Shown in pieces: positions 6,514-13,202 of a stretch of DNA of 17,170 nt; the stretch's first letter is position 1; each line of letters opens with the position of its first letter. Below the pieces are notes generated by a model, which saw nothing but the letters and a program-made list of their open reading frames with translations, made no database searches and was not told the DNA's origin. Source of the DNA: Methanosarcinaceae archaeon (GTDB lineage: Archaea; Halobacteriota; Methanosarcinia; Methanosarcinales; Methanosarcinaceae); NCBI GenBank assembly GCA_030594665.1, contig JAUVET010000005.1, positions 1-17,170 on the forward strand. The letters run 5' to 3'. Both the position numbers and the translations under genes were made by a program.

Positions 6514-7287
6514 TTATATAAATGATGAATCAAATACATCTGCCTCTTTACCAATAATAATCTCGGACGGGTATACAACAATACCCTCATCTGTGATTGC
6601 ATAAGGGTGCAGGGTCTCATCGTGCTTTACACCACGCATTTTGACGATCTCGATCGCATGAACACGATTCCCACCAACCCTTGTCACATGTAACCGGATC
6701 ACGCCTTCAGATAAGTATTCTTCTACACTGAACTCATTCATATTGTTGTGGAGTTCACTTGTTATCAAAATAGTACAATCAAAGTTCTCAAGATTTTTCA
6801 TAAATTCCATTATCATGTACCTGACAGTCGTCTCGTCAGATGAGATCTTAAGCGACGTGATGGAATCAATAAAAAGGCGCTTTGCACCGATCTCCTTAAC
6901 CTGTTTAAATATTTGTTTTAGAAGATTCTCCACAGTTGCGGATTCCACATCAGTTATCCCTTCTGTCTGGTCAGATTCTTTGATATACCGCCCGTATGCG
7001 ATTGGATTTGCCCGGATCATTCGCAGCTTGTTATCTTTAATTGATCGTTCAAGATCCCAGTTATGTCGCAACATATTTCGTATGATACGTGTCGGGGACT
7101 CCTCCAAAGTAACATAAACCCCGGGATCGCCATATTTGTTAATACCTTCATACAAGAACTGTATCCCAAAAGTAGACTTACCTGCACCCGGACCTCCGGT
7201 TACCAGTATAACATCATTCTCAATAAAACCGTCTTCGATCAGTTCATCAAGTCCGGGAATAGCAGTCGGCACGCGAGTCATTGGCAT
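6514..7287 (-). CDS. KaiC-family RecA-like ATPase, single domain, intact active site
   Basis: 257 residues, one KaiC/RadA-type domain. TRVPTAIPGLDELI is the family N-terminus; Walker A is GGPGAGKST (31-39), the catalytic acidic pair is in TLEES (E62, E63), and Walker B is RLFIDSITSL (D141). The C-terminal part has VIRLHVTRVGGNRVHAIEIVKMRGVKHDETLHPYAIT, the usual KaiC-like strand set with K/R-rich loop. Single-domain archaeal KaiC proteins are thought to form oligomeric ATPases in signal transduction; true circadian function is not implied. Two in-frame ATGs exist, 7287 and 7281; the TATA-like element at 7303-7310 is spaced for a leaderless transcript starting at 7281, so the real protein may lack the first two residues. 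It is followed 20 nt later by the radical SAM gene. Confidence 0.9.
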   Translation of the reverse strand: MPMTRVPTAIPGLDELIEDGFIENDVILVTGGPGAGKSTFGIQFLYEGINKYGDPGVYVTLEESPTRIIRNMLRHNWDLERSIKDNKLRMIRANPIAYGRYIKESDQTEGITDVESATVENLLKQIFKQVKEIGAKRLFIDSITSLKISSDETTVRYMIMEFMKNLENFDCTILITSELHNNMNEFSVEEYLSEGVIRLHVTRVGGNRVHAIEIVKMRGVKHDETLHPYAITDEGIVVYPSEIIIGKEADVFDSSFI

Positions 7288-7302
7288 ATAAATAATTCTA
7301 AT

Positions 7303-7310
7303 ATAATAAA
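7303..7310 (-). promoter_or_regulatory. TATA box for the KaiC / radical SAM pair
   Basis: On the minus strand TTTATTAT is centred about 25 nt before the ATG at 7281, the spacing expected of a leaderless archaeal transcript. No ribosome binding site is seen before either ATG, which agrees. Confidence 0.45.
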
Positions 7311-7317
7311 AGCATGA

Positions 7318-7339
7318 GGGTTTTGAACCAACAAAACCC
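7318..7339. promoter_or_regulatory. Perfect inverted repeat upstream of the KaiC TATA box
   Basis: GGGTTTTG (7318-7325) and CAAAACCC (7332-7339) are exact complements around a 6-nt centre. It sits 8 bp upstream of the TATA-like box of the KaiC gene, where an activator or operator could act, but it is also 89-110 nt past the aIF2-beta stop and could be its 3' hairpin. A tandem 9-mer, AACAATTT-type, lies at about 7370-7387. Confidence 0.4.
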
Positions 7340-7427
7340 AGATCAAGTATCTTCCAATTTAAGCTAAAGCTAACAATTTAACAATTTAACCAGATATCCT
7401 GATCCTAATTCCTGTTCTTGACTCCGG

Positions 7428-8036
7428 TCATATCTTCTCTGCAAATGCCAGGGTACCGCTTATGCGTTTTACTCTTATATTTACAACCTCGCCTTTCGGA
7501 ACACCGGGAACAAATATCGTGAACTTGGAAAGTTTGGCAATACCATCACCTTTTGAACCGACAGCATCGATCCTGACCTCGTATTCCTTGCCCTCTTCGA
7601 CTGCATCACGAGGCGCAGTAGCAACAGCTCTCCTTTTCTTGACAGGTCTGTGTGCACCACATGCTGAACATTTTAATACAAGCACCCGGTTCTCCTTGAC
7701 AAGTTGAGTGTCAGGGCGTGAACATTCAGAGCACATCACATACTCTTCTACATAAGATCCAATATTCGATTTTATCAATTCTTTAGGAAATCTTCCCTGG
7801 AATATTGCACGACCACCTTCTAATTTCCCTGCTGTACCCATTTCACGGGTCAGGAATTTCATGAGATGGTCAGAGTCTCGGTTCAACACATCCACAATGT
7901 TGCTGAAATTATCCAAAACTGTGGTCTTGCCCTCTATGAAAATTTTGGGCTCGGGTATTACGAAACGGGCATCTGTAGTTTCCATATCCGGCAAATTCTC
8001 AATCGCACGGTCTAAAAGTGCTTCGTAATCATCCAT
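7428..8036 (-). CDS. eif2b: Translation initiation factor aIF2 subunit beta with TRAM domain
   Basis: 202 residues. The N-terminal and central alpha/beta region ([18 protein letters not shown] to about 95) is aIF2/eIF5-type; [15 protein letters not shown] and [10 protein letters not shown] are conserved. A zinc ribbon follows with MCSEC (C102, C105) and LKCSAC (C123, C126). The C-terminal 55 residues ([33 protein letters not shown]) are a TRAM domain, a small RNA-binding barrel, fused as in known Methanosarcinales aIF2-beta proteins. With the alpha and gamma subunits it delivers initiator Met-tRNA to the small ribosomal subunit. ATG 8036 has GGAGG 9 nt upstream. It is 46 nt downstream of rpl10e and likely co-transcribed. 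Confidence 0.95.
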   Translation of the reverse strand: MDDYEALLDRAIENLPDMETTDARFVIPEPKIFIEGKTTVLDNFSNIVDVLNRDSDHLMKFLTREMGTAGKLEGGRAIFQGRFPKELIKSNIGSYVEEYVMCSECSRPDTQLVKENRVLVLKCSACGAHRPVKKRRAVATAPRDAVEEGKEYEVRIDAVGSKGDGIAKLSKFTIFVPGVPKGEVVNIRVKRISGTLAFAEKI

Positions 8037-8082
8037 TCGTCACAGCCTCCGATTGTTCCAATTATATTAATTAAATTATAAC

Positions 8083-8601
8083 TTACAGTACCAGTTCTTG
8101 ACCTTTGTCAACAACGATTCTAACAGGTGTTGGTAATTTTTGTCCTGCTTTCCACATTGATTTTTTCGCAACTTCAAAATTATCTTTATTAACAGAAACA
8201 GTAAATATCTTCTGGCCTGCACGAACTCGTGCTGCAGTAGACACATTCTTACCGTATGCACCTCGCATACCGCTTGACACACGGTCAGCACCCGCACCGG
8301 TTGCCTGCTTGTTCTCTCTCAAAACCTCATGCGGATATACTCGCAACTTGAGATGAAAACCTGAACGTCCGGCTGCATTTGTAAGTGCCCTGTTTGCAGT
8401 GATACGTGCAGCTTCAAGTGCGGTATGTCGTATCTGACATCTTTCATTAGCGATCAAAGTTACCTTTATTGGGAACTCTGCTGTCTTGTTACCCATGTCG
8501 TAGTGAATTACCTGACTACCTGGCACACCGCCCATATATTTTCGTCTTGTAAATGAGCGTTGTTTTACGTTTCTGTACATACTTGCTGGTTTTCGTACCA
8601 T
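8083..8601 (-). CDS. rpl10e: Ribosomal protein L10e (uL16)
   Basis: 172 residues, the normal length. [28 protein letters not shown] is the archaeal/eukaryal L10e N-terminus; [57 protein letters not shown] and [15 protein letters not shown] follow in family order. It sits near the A-site side of the large subunit next to 5S rRNA and helps organise tRNA binding. The start at ATG 8601 is chosen because AAGGAGG lies 9 nt upstream and the family begins MVRKP; an upstream in-frame ATG at 8655 would add 18 residues that are not homologous. First gene of a two-gene translation operon with aIF2-beta. Confidence 0.97.
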   Translation of the reverse strand: MVRKPASMYRNVKQRSFTRRKYMGGVPGSQVIHYDMGNKTAEFPIKVTLIANERCQIRHTALEAARITANRALTNAAGRSGFHLKLRVYPHEVLRENKQATGAGADRVSSGMRGAYGKNVSTAARVRAGQKIFTVSVNKDNFEVAKKSMWKAGQKLPTPVRIVVDKGQELVL

Positions 8602-8766
8602 GAAATTGAGCCTCCTTGGATTATCAGTGGAATTTAATAGAAAAACCGGCATCAATCGTTGTTATCTGGCGCCTGTTATCTAATAAATGATGTGTTATTT
8701 GAAATTTTTTAGTTTGATCATACTAGATTAAAATATCTACAATATCTATCAATCACAGTTTTACCC

Positions 8767-9984
8767 CTAATTACCTATGAGTTTATAAGTCTTATCAGTA
8801 AAATCCCTATTCCTATCATTTTCCTTTTCCAAAAATGCAAACAATAATCCGAAACATCCGGAAAGCATCATATTCCCAAACGGTGCCGCAAAATGTAACT
8901 TTTCCTCTAGCCCTGACCCCTGCCCCAGCCCTTGACCCAAACCCTGCTCCAGCCTCTGCTCCAGCCCCTTACTCATGTTTCTCTGCAATTCATTGCTGTT
9001 TTGCAAAACCCCACGTTTTGGTCCGGTCACCATAACAGATCGTATTGCATCAAACCCAACCACATCACCAATATAGCACCCGTGTCCGCCATCATTGAAT
9101 ACCTCATCAAATGTAAGTGTGCCCTCTGCAAGTCTTAAAATATAGTCCTGCAATTTTGTGGCATCCATTCTTGAAGTGTGATGCTCGAACAATGCCCTCA
9201 CCCGACCATCAACAACAAGTGCACCAAGAGTATGACCATTCCCAATATTTACAACAATTGACGGCTGCTCTGCCGCATTGTCCAAAAGTGCACCAAATAT
9301 CGCAGCAGGTCCGGTATCCATGAATAAAGACCCATCAAGCTCATCAACAAGACCACTTTTAACAAGTCTATTATATGCAGCCTTGATACGTGTCAAATAA
9401 TTGGGGATCTCACTACCACTATATGTAAAAAGATTAGGATTACCGCCTTTTTTGATCAGCTCTTCAAAATGTTCAAACCTAAAAACACGATTGCTGATAT
9501 CGGGCGATTCACCGTGATCCTGAAGCGCAACAGCGAAATTTATAGGTTCATTTGCCTCCACCCCTACATCCACACCAAAATGCGAAAGTGCACCAAAAAT
9601 TGCATCCGTGTCAATATCCTGCAACAATATATGTAAAACATCATCTGGCAAAGAATCGATTTCATGTTCATCAATGATCTTAACACCAATCGAACGTACC
9701 CGCTTAAGATCGTCTTTGATGGTCAACGCCGCATTTTCAGTTGCATATACTGACAAACCTTTGCCAATATGTTCTTTTACCGCACGAACACAGGGACCGC
9801 CCCCCATCACATCACCTGTTAGCACAATATCCCTGTTATCATCGGTCGCCTTGCGTATCCTATCTGCAATTATCACAGTTGGTGACGGCATCACCATTAT
9901 CAGGCTGTTCTCAACCTCTTTTTGCGTATCGTATAACAGGATGTCCTGCGTTCCGGTCCCAATATCTATTGCCAGTAATTTCAT
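8767..9984 (-). CDS. DUF1786 protein, ASKHA (actin/hexokinase) fold-like
   Basis: 405 residues from ATG 9984. MKLLAIDIGTGTQDILLYD is a phosphate-1 type loop of ASKHA ATPases, and PSIVVNIGNGHTLGALVVDG (about 241-260) resembles the second phosphate loop; GDVMGGGP (57-64), FMDTGPAAIFGAL (221-233) and LHFAAPFGNMMLSGCFGLL (363-381) are features of DUF1786. The family is found in methanogens and some bacteria and is sometimes labelled pyruvate formate-lyase activating-like, a name I see no motif to support. Residues 335-362 are a Gln/Gly/Leu-rich insert encoded by a degenerate tandem repeat. The start at 9984 fits a TATA box at 10019-10026; the frame is open further upstream to 10083. Divergent from moaB with 48 nt between. 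Function unknown; nucleotide-dependent acyl or phosphoryl chemistry is a guess. Confidence 0.8.
   Translation of the reverse strand: MKLLAIDIGTGTQDILLYDTQKEVENSLIMVMPSPTVIIADRIRKATDDNRDIVLTGDVMGGGPCVRAVKEHIGKGLSVYATENAALTIKDDLKRVRSIGVKIIDEHEIDSLPDDVLHILLQDIDTDAIFGALSHFGVDVGVEANEPINFAVALQDHGESPDISNRVFRFEHFEELIKKGGNPNLFTYSGSEIPNYLTRIKAAYNRLVKSGLVDELDGSLFMDTGPAAIFGALLDNAAEQPSIVVNIGNGHTLGALVVDGRVRALFEHHTSRMDATKLQDYILRLAEGTLTFDEVFNDGGHGCYIGDVVGFDAIRSVMVTGPKRGVLQNSNELQRNMSKGLEQRLEQGLGQGLGQGSGLEEKLHFAAPFGNMMLSGCFGLLFAFLEKENDRNRDFTDKTYKLIGN
8899..8967. repeat. Degenerate short tandem repeat inside the DUF1786 gene
   Basis: On the plus strand, imperfect units of about 12 bases of the type CCCTGCCCCAGC follow each other. 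In the minus-strand reading frame they encode GLEQRLEQGLGQGLGQGSGL. The tract stays in frame, separates the conserved GPKRG and LHFAAPFG blocks, and its C-rich plus strand contrasts with the AT-rich surroundings. Confidence 0.7.
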
Positions 9985-10018
9985 AATTTGAATCGCATAA
10001 TTCATATACCAACTAACG

Positions 10019-10026
10019 TATAAATA
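10019..10026 (-). promoter_or_regulatory. TATA box in the DUF1786/moaB divergent region
   Basis: On the minus strand TATTTATA would place the transcript start near 9996, a few bases before the preferred DUF1786 ATG. On the plus strand TTCATATA (10001-10008) is spaced for a leaderless moaB start at 10033, so the two promoters would be interleaved within 50 bp. Confidence 0.4.
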
Positions 10027-10032
10027 CTTCGT

Positions 10033-10635
10033 ATGAATTCGTCCAAAACAAGTCCGACTCAACAACACAAGAAAAGTGTGCATGGTCCATATAAATTTTT
10101 CATTGTAACAATTTCAACATCAAGGGCAGAGAAATATCGAGATCTGAATAGAAATCGAAATATGGAAAATGATACAAATTATGAAAACGATACAAATTTT
10201 GCAAAACCCGAAGATACAGACGATGTATCGGGACAGGTAATGCGCGACATCATTACACAAAATGGACATCATGTAGTGAAATATTCACTTATAAGCGATG
10301 AATTGAACGAAATCCGGAATACGATCGGATCTGCTATCAACACTGACGCAGACATGATAATCACAAGCGGTGGAACAGGGCTGGCATCCAGGGATGTTAC
10401 CATTGAATCCATTGCACCGATGCTTGACAAGCAAATGCCTGGTTTTGGAGAACTTTTCAGGCACAAAAGCATATTGCAGATCGGAACATCCGTGATATTG
10501 ACACGGGCAATTGCAGGAGTTATAAAGAACAAAGCAATATTCTGCCTCCCCGGCTCACCAAATGCTGTAAGATTGGCACTCGAAGAAATAATCATGCCGG
10601 AAGCAGGACATATAGTCAAGCACACAAAAGAATGA
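10033..10635 (+). CDS. moaB: Molybdenum cofactor biosynthesis protein MoaB
   Basis: 200 residues of the MoaB/MogA (MoCF) fold. KFFIVTISTSR (21-31) is the first strand; DMIITSGGTGLASRDVTIES (107-126) carries the GGTG molybdopterin-binding loop and its Asp; MPGFGELFR (135-143), QIGTSVILTRAIAGV and FCLPGSPNAVRLAL (170-183) complete the set. The enzyme adenylylates molybdopterin before metal insertion, for Mo- or W-enzymes such as formylmethanofuran dehydrogenase. Odd feature: between strand 1 and DDVSGQVMRDII, where relatives have a short loop, there is an Asn-rich insert of roughly 25 residues including two copies of ENDTN(Y/F), encoded by an 18-bp tandem duplication (10165-10182 and 10183-10200, 16 of 18 identical). 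ATG 10033 has no ribosome binding site, suggesting a leaderless message. Confidence 0.92.
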   Translation: MNSSKTSPTQQHKKSVHGPYKFFIVTISTSRAEKYRDLNRNRNMENDTNYENDTNFAKPEDTDDVSGQVMRDIITQNGHHVVKYSLISDELNEIRNTIGSAINTDADMIITSGGTGLASRDVTIESIAPMLDKQMPGFGELFRHKSILQIGTSVILTRAIAGVIKNKAIFCLPGSPNAVRLALEEIIMPEAGHIVKHTKE

Positions 10636-10674
10636 ACAAACATAGCATACATAAAGTATAAGGTTGATATTGTT

Positions 10675-10683
10675 TTTATATAA
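10675..10683 (+). promoter_or_regulatory. Distal TATA box upstream of the KaiC-GTPase operon
   Basis: TTTATATAA is a near-ideal archaeal TATA box. It would start a transcript near 10705, giving a 5' leader of about 140 nt before the ATG at 10848. The preceding T-run may also serve as moaB terminator. Confidence 0.45.
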
Positions 10684-10692
10684 TAACGTATA

Positions 10693-10702
10693 ATTGTACA
10701 AT
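10693..10702. promoter_or_regulatory. Perfect palindrome between distal TATA box and its start site
   Basis: ATTGTACAAT is a perfect 10-bp palindrome lying 10-19 bp downstream of the distal TATA box, where a bound repressor would block polymerase. No regulator gene is adjacent. Assignment as an operator is inference. Confidence 0.35.
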
Positions 10703-10754
10703 GAATTGTGTATTAATATGGAAAAATCACATTGTCAAATATTATTTAGTTGTA

Positions 10755-10800
10755 AATTTGGATTTAGAATTCCAAATTCAGGATTTAGTTAATACTTATA
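10755..10800 (+). promoter_or_regulatory. Inverted and direct repeats plus proximal TATA box before the KaiC-GTPase operon
   Basis: AATTTGGA (10755-10762) and TCCAAATT (10771-10778) are exact complements. GGATTTAG occurs at 10760-10767 and again at 10781-10788, 21 bp apart, i.e. two helical turns. Immediately after comes ACTTATA (10794-10800), a TATA-like box whose transcript would start near 10822-10825, about 25 nt before the ATG, leaving room for the GGGA ribosome binding site at 10836-10839. This layout suits an activator or repressor acting on a proximal promoter. Confidence 0.4.
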
Positions 10801-10847
10801 CTTTCATTAATTATCACATTAATTGATTTATTAAAGGGAAGATCAAA

Positions 10848-11549
10848 ATGTCAGGATATTCACTGGGAATTGAAAAGATAGATGATTTCATAGGTGAGAT
10901 CAGGGGTGGAAGCAATATCATGATAATAGGTCCCCCTATGAGCGGAAAAGATGATATTATTAACACCATCATATACAACGGCATAAAGGAGAATAATTCG
11001 GCAATCGTTGTATCCACCCGTGAACCCGGTGAACGTGTGCTTGAGTGGTTCGAACATAATGACCAGAACATTTCCGATGTACATATAGGGATTGTAGACT
11101 GCGTCACAAAGACACTTGGAATGGGCGCATCCGATACTGAAAATATAAAACGGGCATCAAGTCCGGTGGATCTTACAGGGATTGGGGTTAAGATCAGTCA
11201 GTTCTTTGAAGATTTTTTGATGAAAAAGAACATACCGAATACAAGATTGTGCATCAACTCCCTTTCCACTATACTGATGTATTCAAATATCCAGACGGTG
11301 TTCAGGTTCCTCCATGTTTTTACAGGACGTGTTAAATCTGCAAATGCGCTTGGCATATATGTTGTTGAGGATGAGATGCATGATCCGCAAACCATTGCAA
11401 CCCTTAAACAACTCTTTGATGGAATGATCGAAATAAAGTCAAACGGTGACGGATATGCCATGAGGGTTATAGGTTTAACTCCTAGACCAACACCATGGTT
11501 CGATTATGAAATCGATGGTAGGAATATAATCATGCAGGATAGTGAGTGA
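10848..11549 (+). CDS. KaiC-like RecA-fold protein with degenerate ATP site
   Basis: 233 residues, one KaiC-like domain by overall pattern: SLGIEKIDDFIGEIRGGSNIMIIG at the N-terminus and a KaiC-type strand order after it. Walker A is GPPMSGKDD (28-36): Lys34 is kept, but the Thr/Ser that binds magnesium is Asp35. The catalytic acidic pair is replaced by STREP (R58, E59), and the Walker B Asp is Asn137 in RLCINSLSTIL. The protein may bind nucleotide but hydrolysis looks impaired. First gene of a three-gene cluster; its TGA overlaps the GTG start of the KaiC-GTPase fusion, implying translational coupling. A scaffold or sensor role beside the GTPase is inference. Confidence 0.82.
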   Translation: MSGYSLGIEKIDDFIGEIRGGSNIMIIGPPMSGKDDIINTIIYNGIKENNSAIVVSTREPGERVLEWFEHNDQNISDVHIGIVDCVTKTLGMGASDTENIKRASSPVDLTGIGVKISQFFEDFLMKKNIPNTRLCINSLSTILMYSNIQTVFRFLHVFTGRVKSANALGIYVVEDEMHDPQTIATLKQLFDGMIEIKSNGDGYAMRVIGLTPRPTPWFDYEIDGRNIIMQDSE

Positions 11550-12724
11550 CCATGATACAAACGGGAATCGCTAAACTGGACGATTATCTTATGGGAGGGA
11601 TCCCGAACGGCAAATCACTTGTATATTATACTCATCCGGGTGTAGAAGGTAATGTATTCGGAATGCAGACACTATATCATAACCTTGAAAAAGGTAAAAA
11701 ATGTATTTTTGTAGCATCAAGTTCCGACCCATCGATGATAAAAGATATGTTTAAGGATTTTGGATGGGATCTTGGGGCTTACAAAGATAATCTCTTTATT
11801 GTGGATGCTTATTCCGGGTTGATCGGGGCAACATCAAACGAAAAATACGTAGTTGAGGACCCGGAAAGTATTGATTCGCTTAATGGAACAATAGAAAAAG
11901 TGATCGAAGAGCTTGATGAAAACTCCATAGTAATGTTTGAGTCATTGTCAACCATCATGGACCTTTGTGGGGAAAAGGAAACGATCGATGCAGTTAAAAA
12001 TTGGAACATGCACGGTATGTTGTATGAACATGTATTGATCTACAATTTCACTGCATGGCCTTATGACTCACATACGCTGGATCTTGTTAAACATGAAATG
12101 TTTGATGCAGTGATCACTGTTGGCGGCATTGCCGAGCGGGTCATATTCGGACAGTATTTCGGTGTGCTTAAAGCAGAATGGAGTGACATTGAACTCAAAT
12201 CCATGTTATTCAGGGTAATGCGACCCGGCGGAATCAGGATATATATTCCAAAGATCGTTGTTACAGGTCCTTTCAATGCAGGAAAATCCACTTTTGTACA
12301 CGCACTGTCAACACGGGCAGTTTCTGTTGACAGGGTAGGAACAACTGTTGCGCTTGACCACGGACATGTTGATCATAAAGGATTCAGTGCCGATATATTC
12401 GGAACTCCCGGGCAGGAAAGATTTGACCCTATAATCAAGATGTTAAGCGGAGAAGCCATGGGAATATTCCTTATTGTAGATTCCACTAACACAAAGGACT
12501 TTGTAAGAGCAAAACAGATGCTTGAGATCACAAAAGCATACGGATTGCCACTTGTTATCATCGCAAACAAACAGGACCAGAGTGGTGCACTTAAACCGGA
12601 AGAAATACGAAGTCATTTCAACATACCTGAAAGTGTACAAATACTGCCGACGGTTGCCGATAAAGGAGAGGGAGTGTTTGAAGCCTTCGAAACTCTTGTT
12701 GATAAAATAACAGAGGCGGTCTAA
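11546..12724 (+). CDS. Fusion of a degenerate KaiC-like domain and a Ras-like small GTPase
   Basis: 392 residues in two parts. Residues 1 to about 230 follow the KaiC pattern (IQTGIAKLDDYLMGGIPNGKSLVYY; later VMFESLSTIMD), but the P-loop is lost (THPGVEGNVF at 29-38, no GK[ST]) and Walker B Asp is Glu132. Residues about 234-392 are a small GTPase: G1 GPFNAGKST (241-249), switch I Thr in VGTTVALD (T266/T267), G3 DIFGTPGQERF (283-293) with Gln290 at the Ras Gln61 position, G4 NKQD (341-344), and a G5-like TVAD. GTPG in place of the Ras DTAG motif is typical of prokaryotic COG2229 GTPases. No membrane segment or lipid-anchor signal is seen. GTG 11546 overlaps the previous stop and has AGGAT 5 nt upstream; ATG 11552 is the alternative. 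The Roadblock gene starts 2 nt downstream and probably encodes its partner. Confidence 0.88.
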   Translation: MTMIQTGIAKLDDYLMGGIPNGKSLVYYTHPGVEGNVFGMQTLYHNLEKGKKCIFVASSSDPSMIKDMFKDFGWDLGAYKDNLFIVDAYSGLIGATSNEKYVVEDPESIDSLNGTIEKVIEELDENSIVMFESLSTIMDLCGEKETIDAVKNWNMHGMLYEHVLIYNFTAWPYDSHTLDLVKHEMFDAVITVGGIAERVIFGQYFGVLKAEWSDIELKSMLFRVMRPGGIRIYIPKIVVTGPFNAGKSTFVHALSTRAVSVDRVGTTVALDHGHVDHKGFSADIFGTPGQERFDPIIKMLSGEAMGIFLIVDSTNTKDFVRAKQMLEITKAYGLPLVIIANKQDQSGALKPEEIRSHFNIPESVQILPTVADKGEGVFEAFETLVDKITEAV

Positions 12725-12726
12725 AG

Positions 12727-13098
12727 ATGGTTAACGTGATCGACATGCTGGACAATATTCTTTCTGATACTAAAAAAGTCGGCGGCGTTGAAGCATCAAT
12801 TGTTGCGAGTCGTGATGGTTTGCTTATGGCATCCAATATCCCATCAAGTATCTGTGCAAGAGCCGAGACATTTGCAGCTATGTCTGCAACTATGCTTGGT
12901 GCAGCAGAAACTGCCACTACCGAACTTGGCAAGGGTGTACCTGGCCGGATCATTGTAGAATCCGAACATGGAAAACTCATTGCTACCGGAGCCGGATCAA
13001 AAGCACTATTCGTCGTGCTTACAGAACCCAATGCAGGACTCGGTCTTATACTTGTGGAACTTGAAATAGCCGCAGAAAAGATCAAGAAAATGCTATGA
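12727..13098 (+). CDS. Roadblock/LC7 domain protein (MglB-like)
   Basis: 123 residues forming a single Roadblock/LC7 domain: an N-terminal helix (VNVIDMLDNILSDTKKV), GVEASIVASRDGLLMASNIP (20-39, the family hallmark strand-turn-strand), a central helix ICARAETFAAMSATMLGAAETATTELG, then GRIIVESEHGKLIATGAG and ALFVVLTEPNAGLGLILVELEIAAEKIKKML. Such proteins dimerise and bind Ras-like GTPases, as MglB does to MglA and Ragulator to Rag proteins. Two bases separate it from the GTPase stop, with GAGGCGGT about 10 nt before the ATG. Likely role (inference): GTPase-activating or localising partner of the upstream fusion protein. Cytoplasmic; no signal peptide. Confidence 0.93.
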   Translation: MVNVIDMLDNILSDTKKVGGVEASIVASRDGLLMASNIPSSICARAETFAAMSATMLGAAETATTELGKGVPGRIIVESEHGKLIATGAGSKALFVVLTEPNAGLGLILVELEIAAEKIKKML

Positions 13099-13135
13099 GT
13101 TGGAAAAATGCACAAAATTGCATTGCCCTCATCAC

Positions 13136-13141
13136 TTTTTT
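13136..13141 (+). terminator. T-tract terminator after the Roadblock gene
   Basis: Six consecutive T residues, 38 nt past the stop and before a separate TATA box for the next gene, fit archaeal intrinsic termination of the KaiC-GTPase-Roadblock transcript. Confidence 0.45.
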
Positions 13142-13175
13142 AATTACAAATCCAGTACAAATTCGAAAACAATTG

Positions 13176-13184
13176 TTTATAAAT
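13176..13184 (+). promoter_or_regulatory. TATA box for the CRM-domain gene
   Basis: TTTATAAAT begins 27 nt before the ATG at 13203 with an A-rich BRE-like stretch (CGAAAAC) further upstream. The spacing predicts a leaderless or nearly leaderless mRNA, and supports 13203 rather than 13095 as the start. Confidence 0.5.
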
Positions 13185-13202
13185 CATGATGTGAGATTTA
13201 CA

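Noticed and set aside
6514..7287. Circadian clock KaiC
   Set aside because: Only one RecA-like domain is present and no kaiA or kaiB gene is nearby; single-domain KaiC-like ATPases are common in archaea without a clock.
10269..10652. Minus-strand frame opposite moaB
   Set aside because: Shadow of moaB, which has all MoCF motifs on the plus strand.
12618..13115. Minus-strand frame of 165 codons over the Roadblock gene
   Set aside because: Antisense of a clear Roadblock domain; it is low-complexity and crosses the end of the GTPase gene.
13095..13202. N-terminal extension of the CRM protein overlapping the Roadblock gene
   Set aside because: The 36 extra residues do not resemble a CRM domain, and a TATA box at 13176-13184 lies within them, favouring the ATG at 13203.
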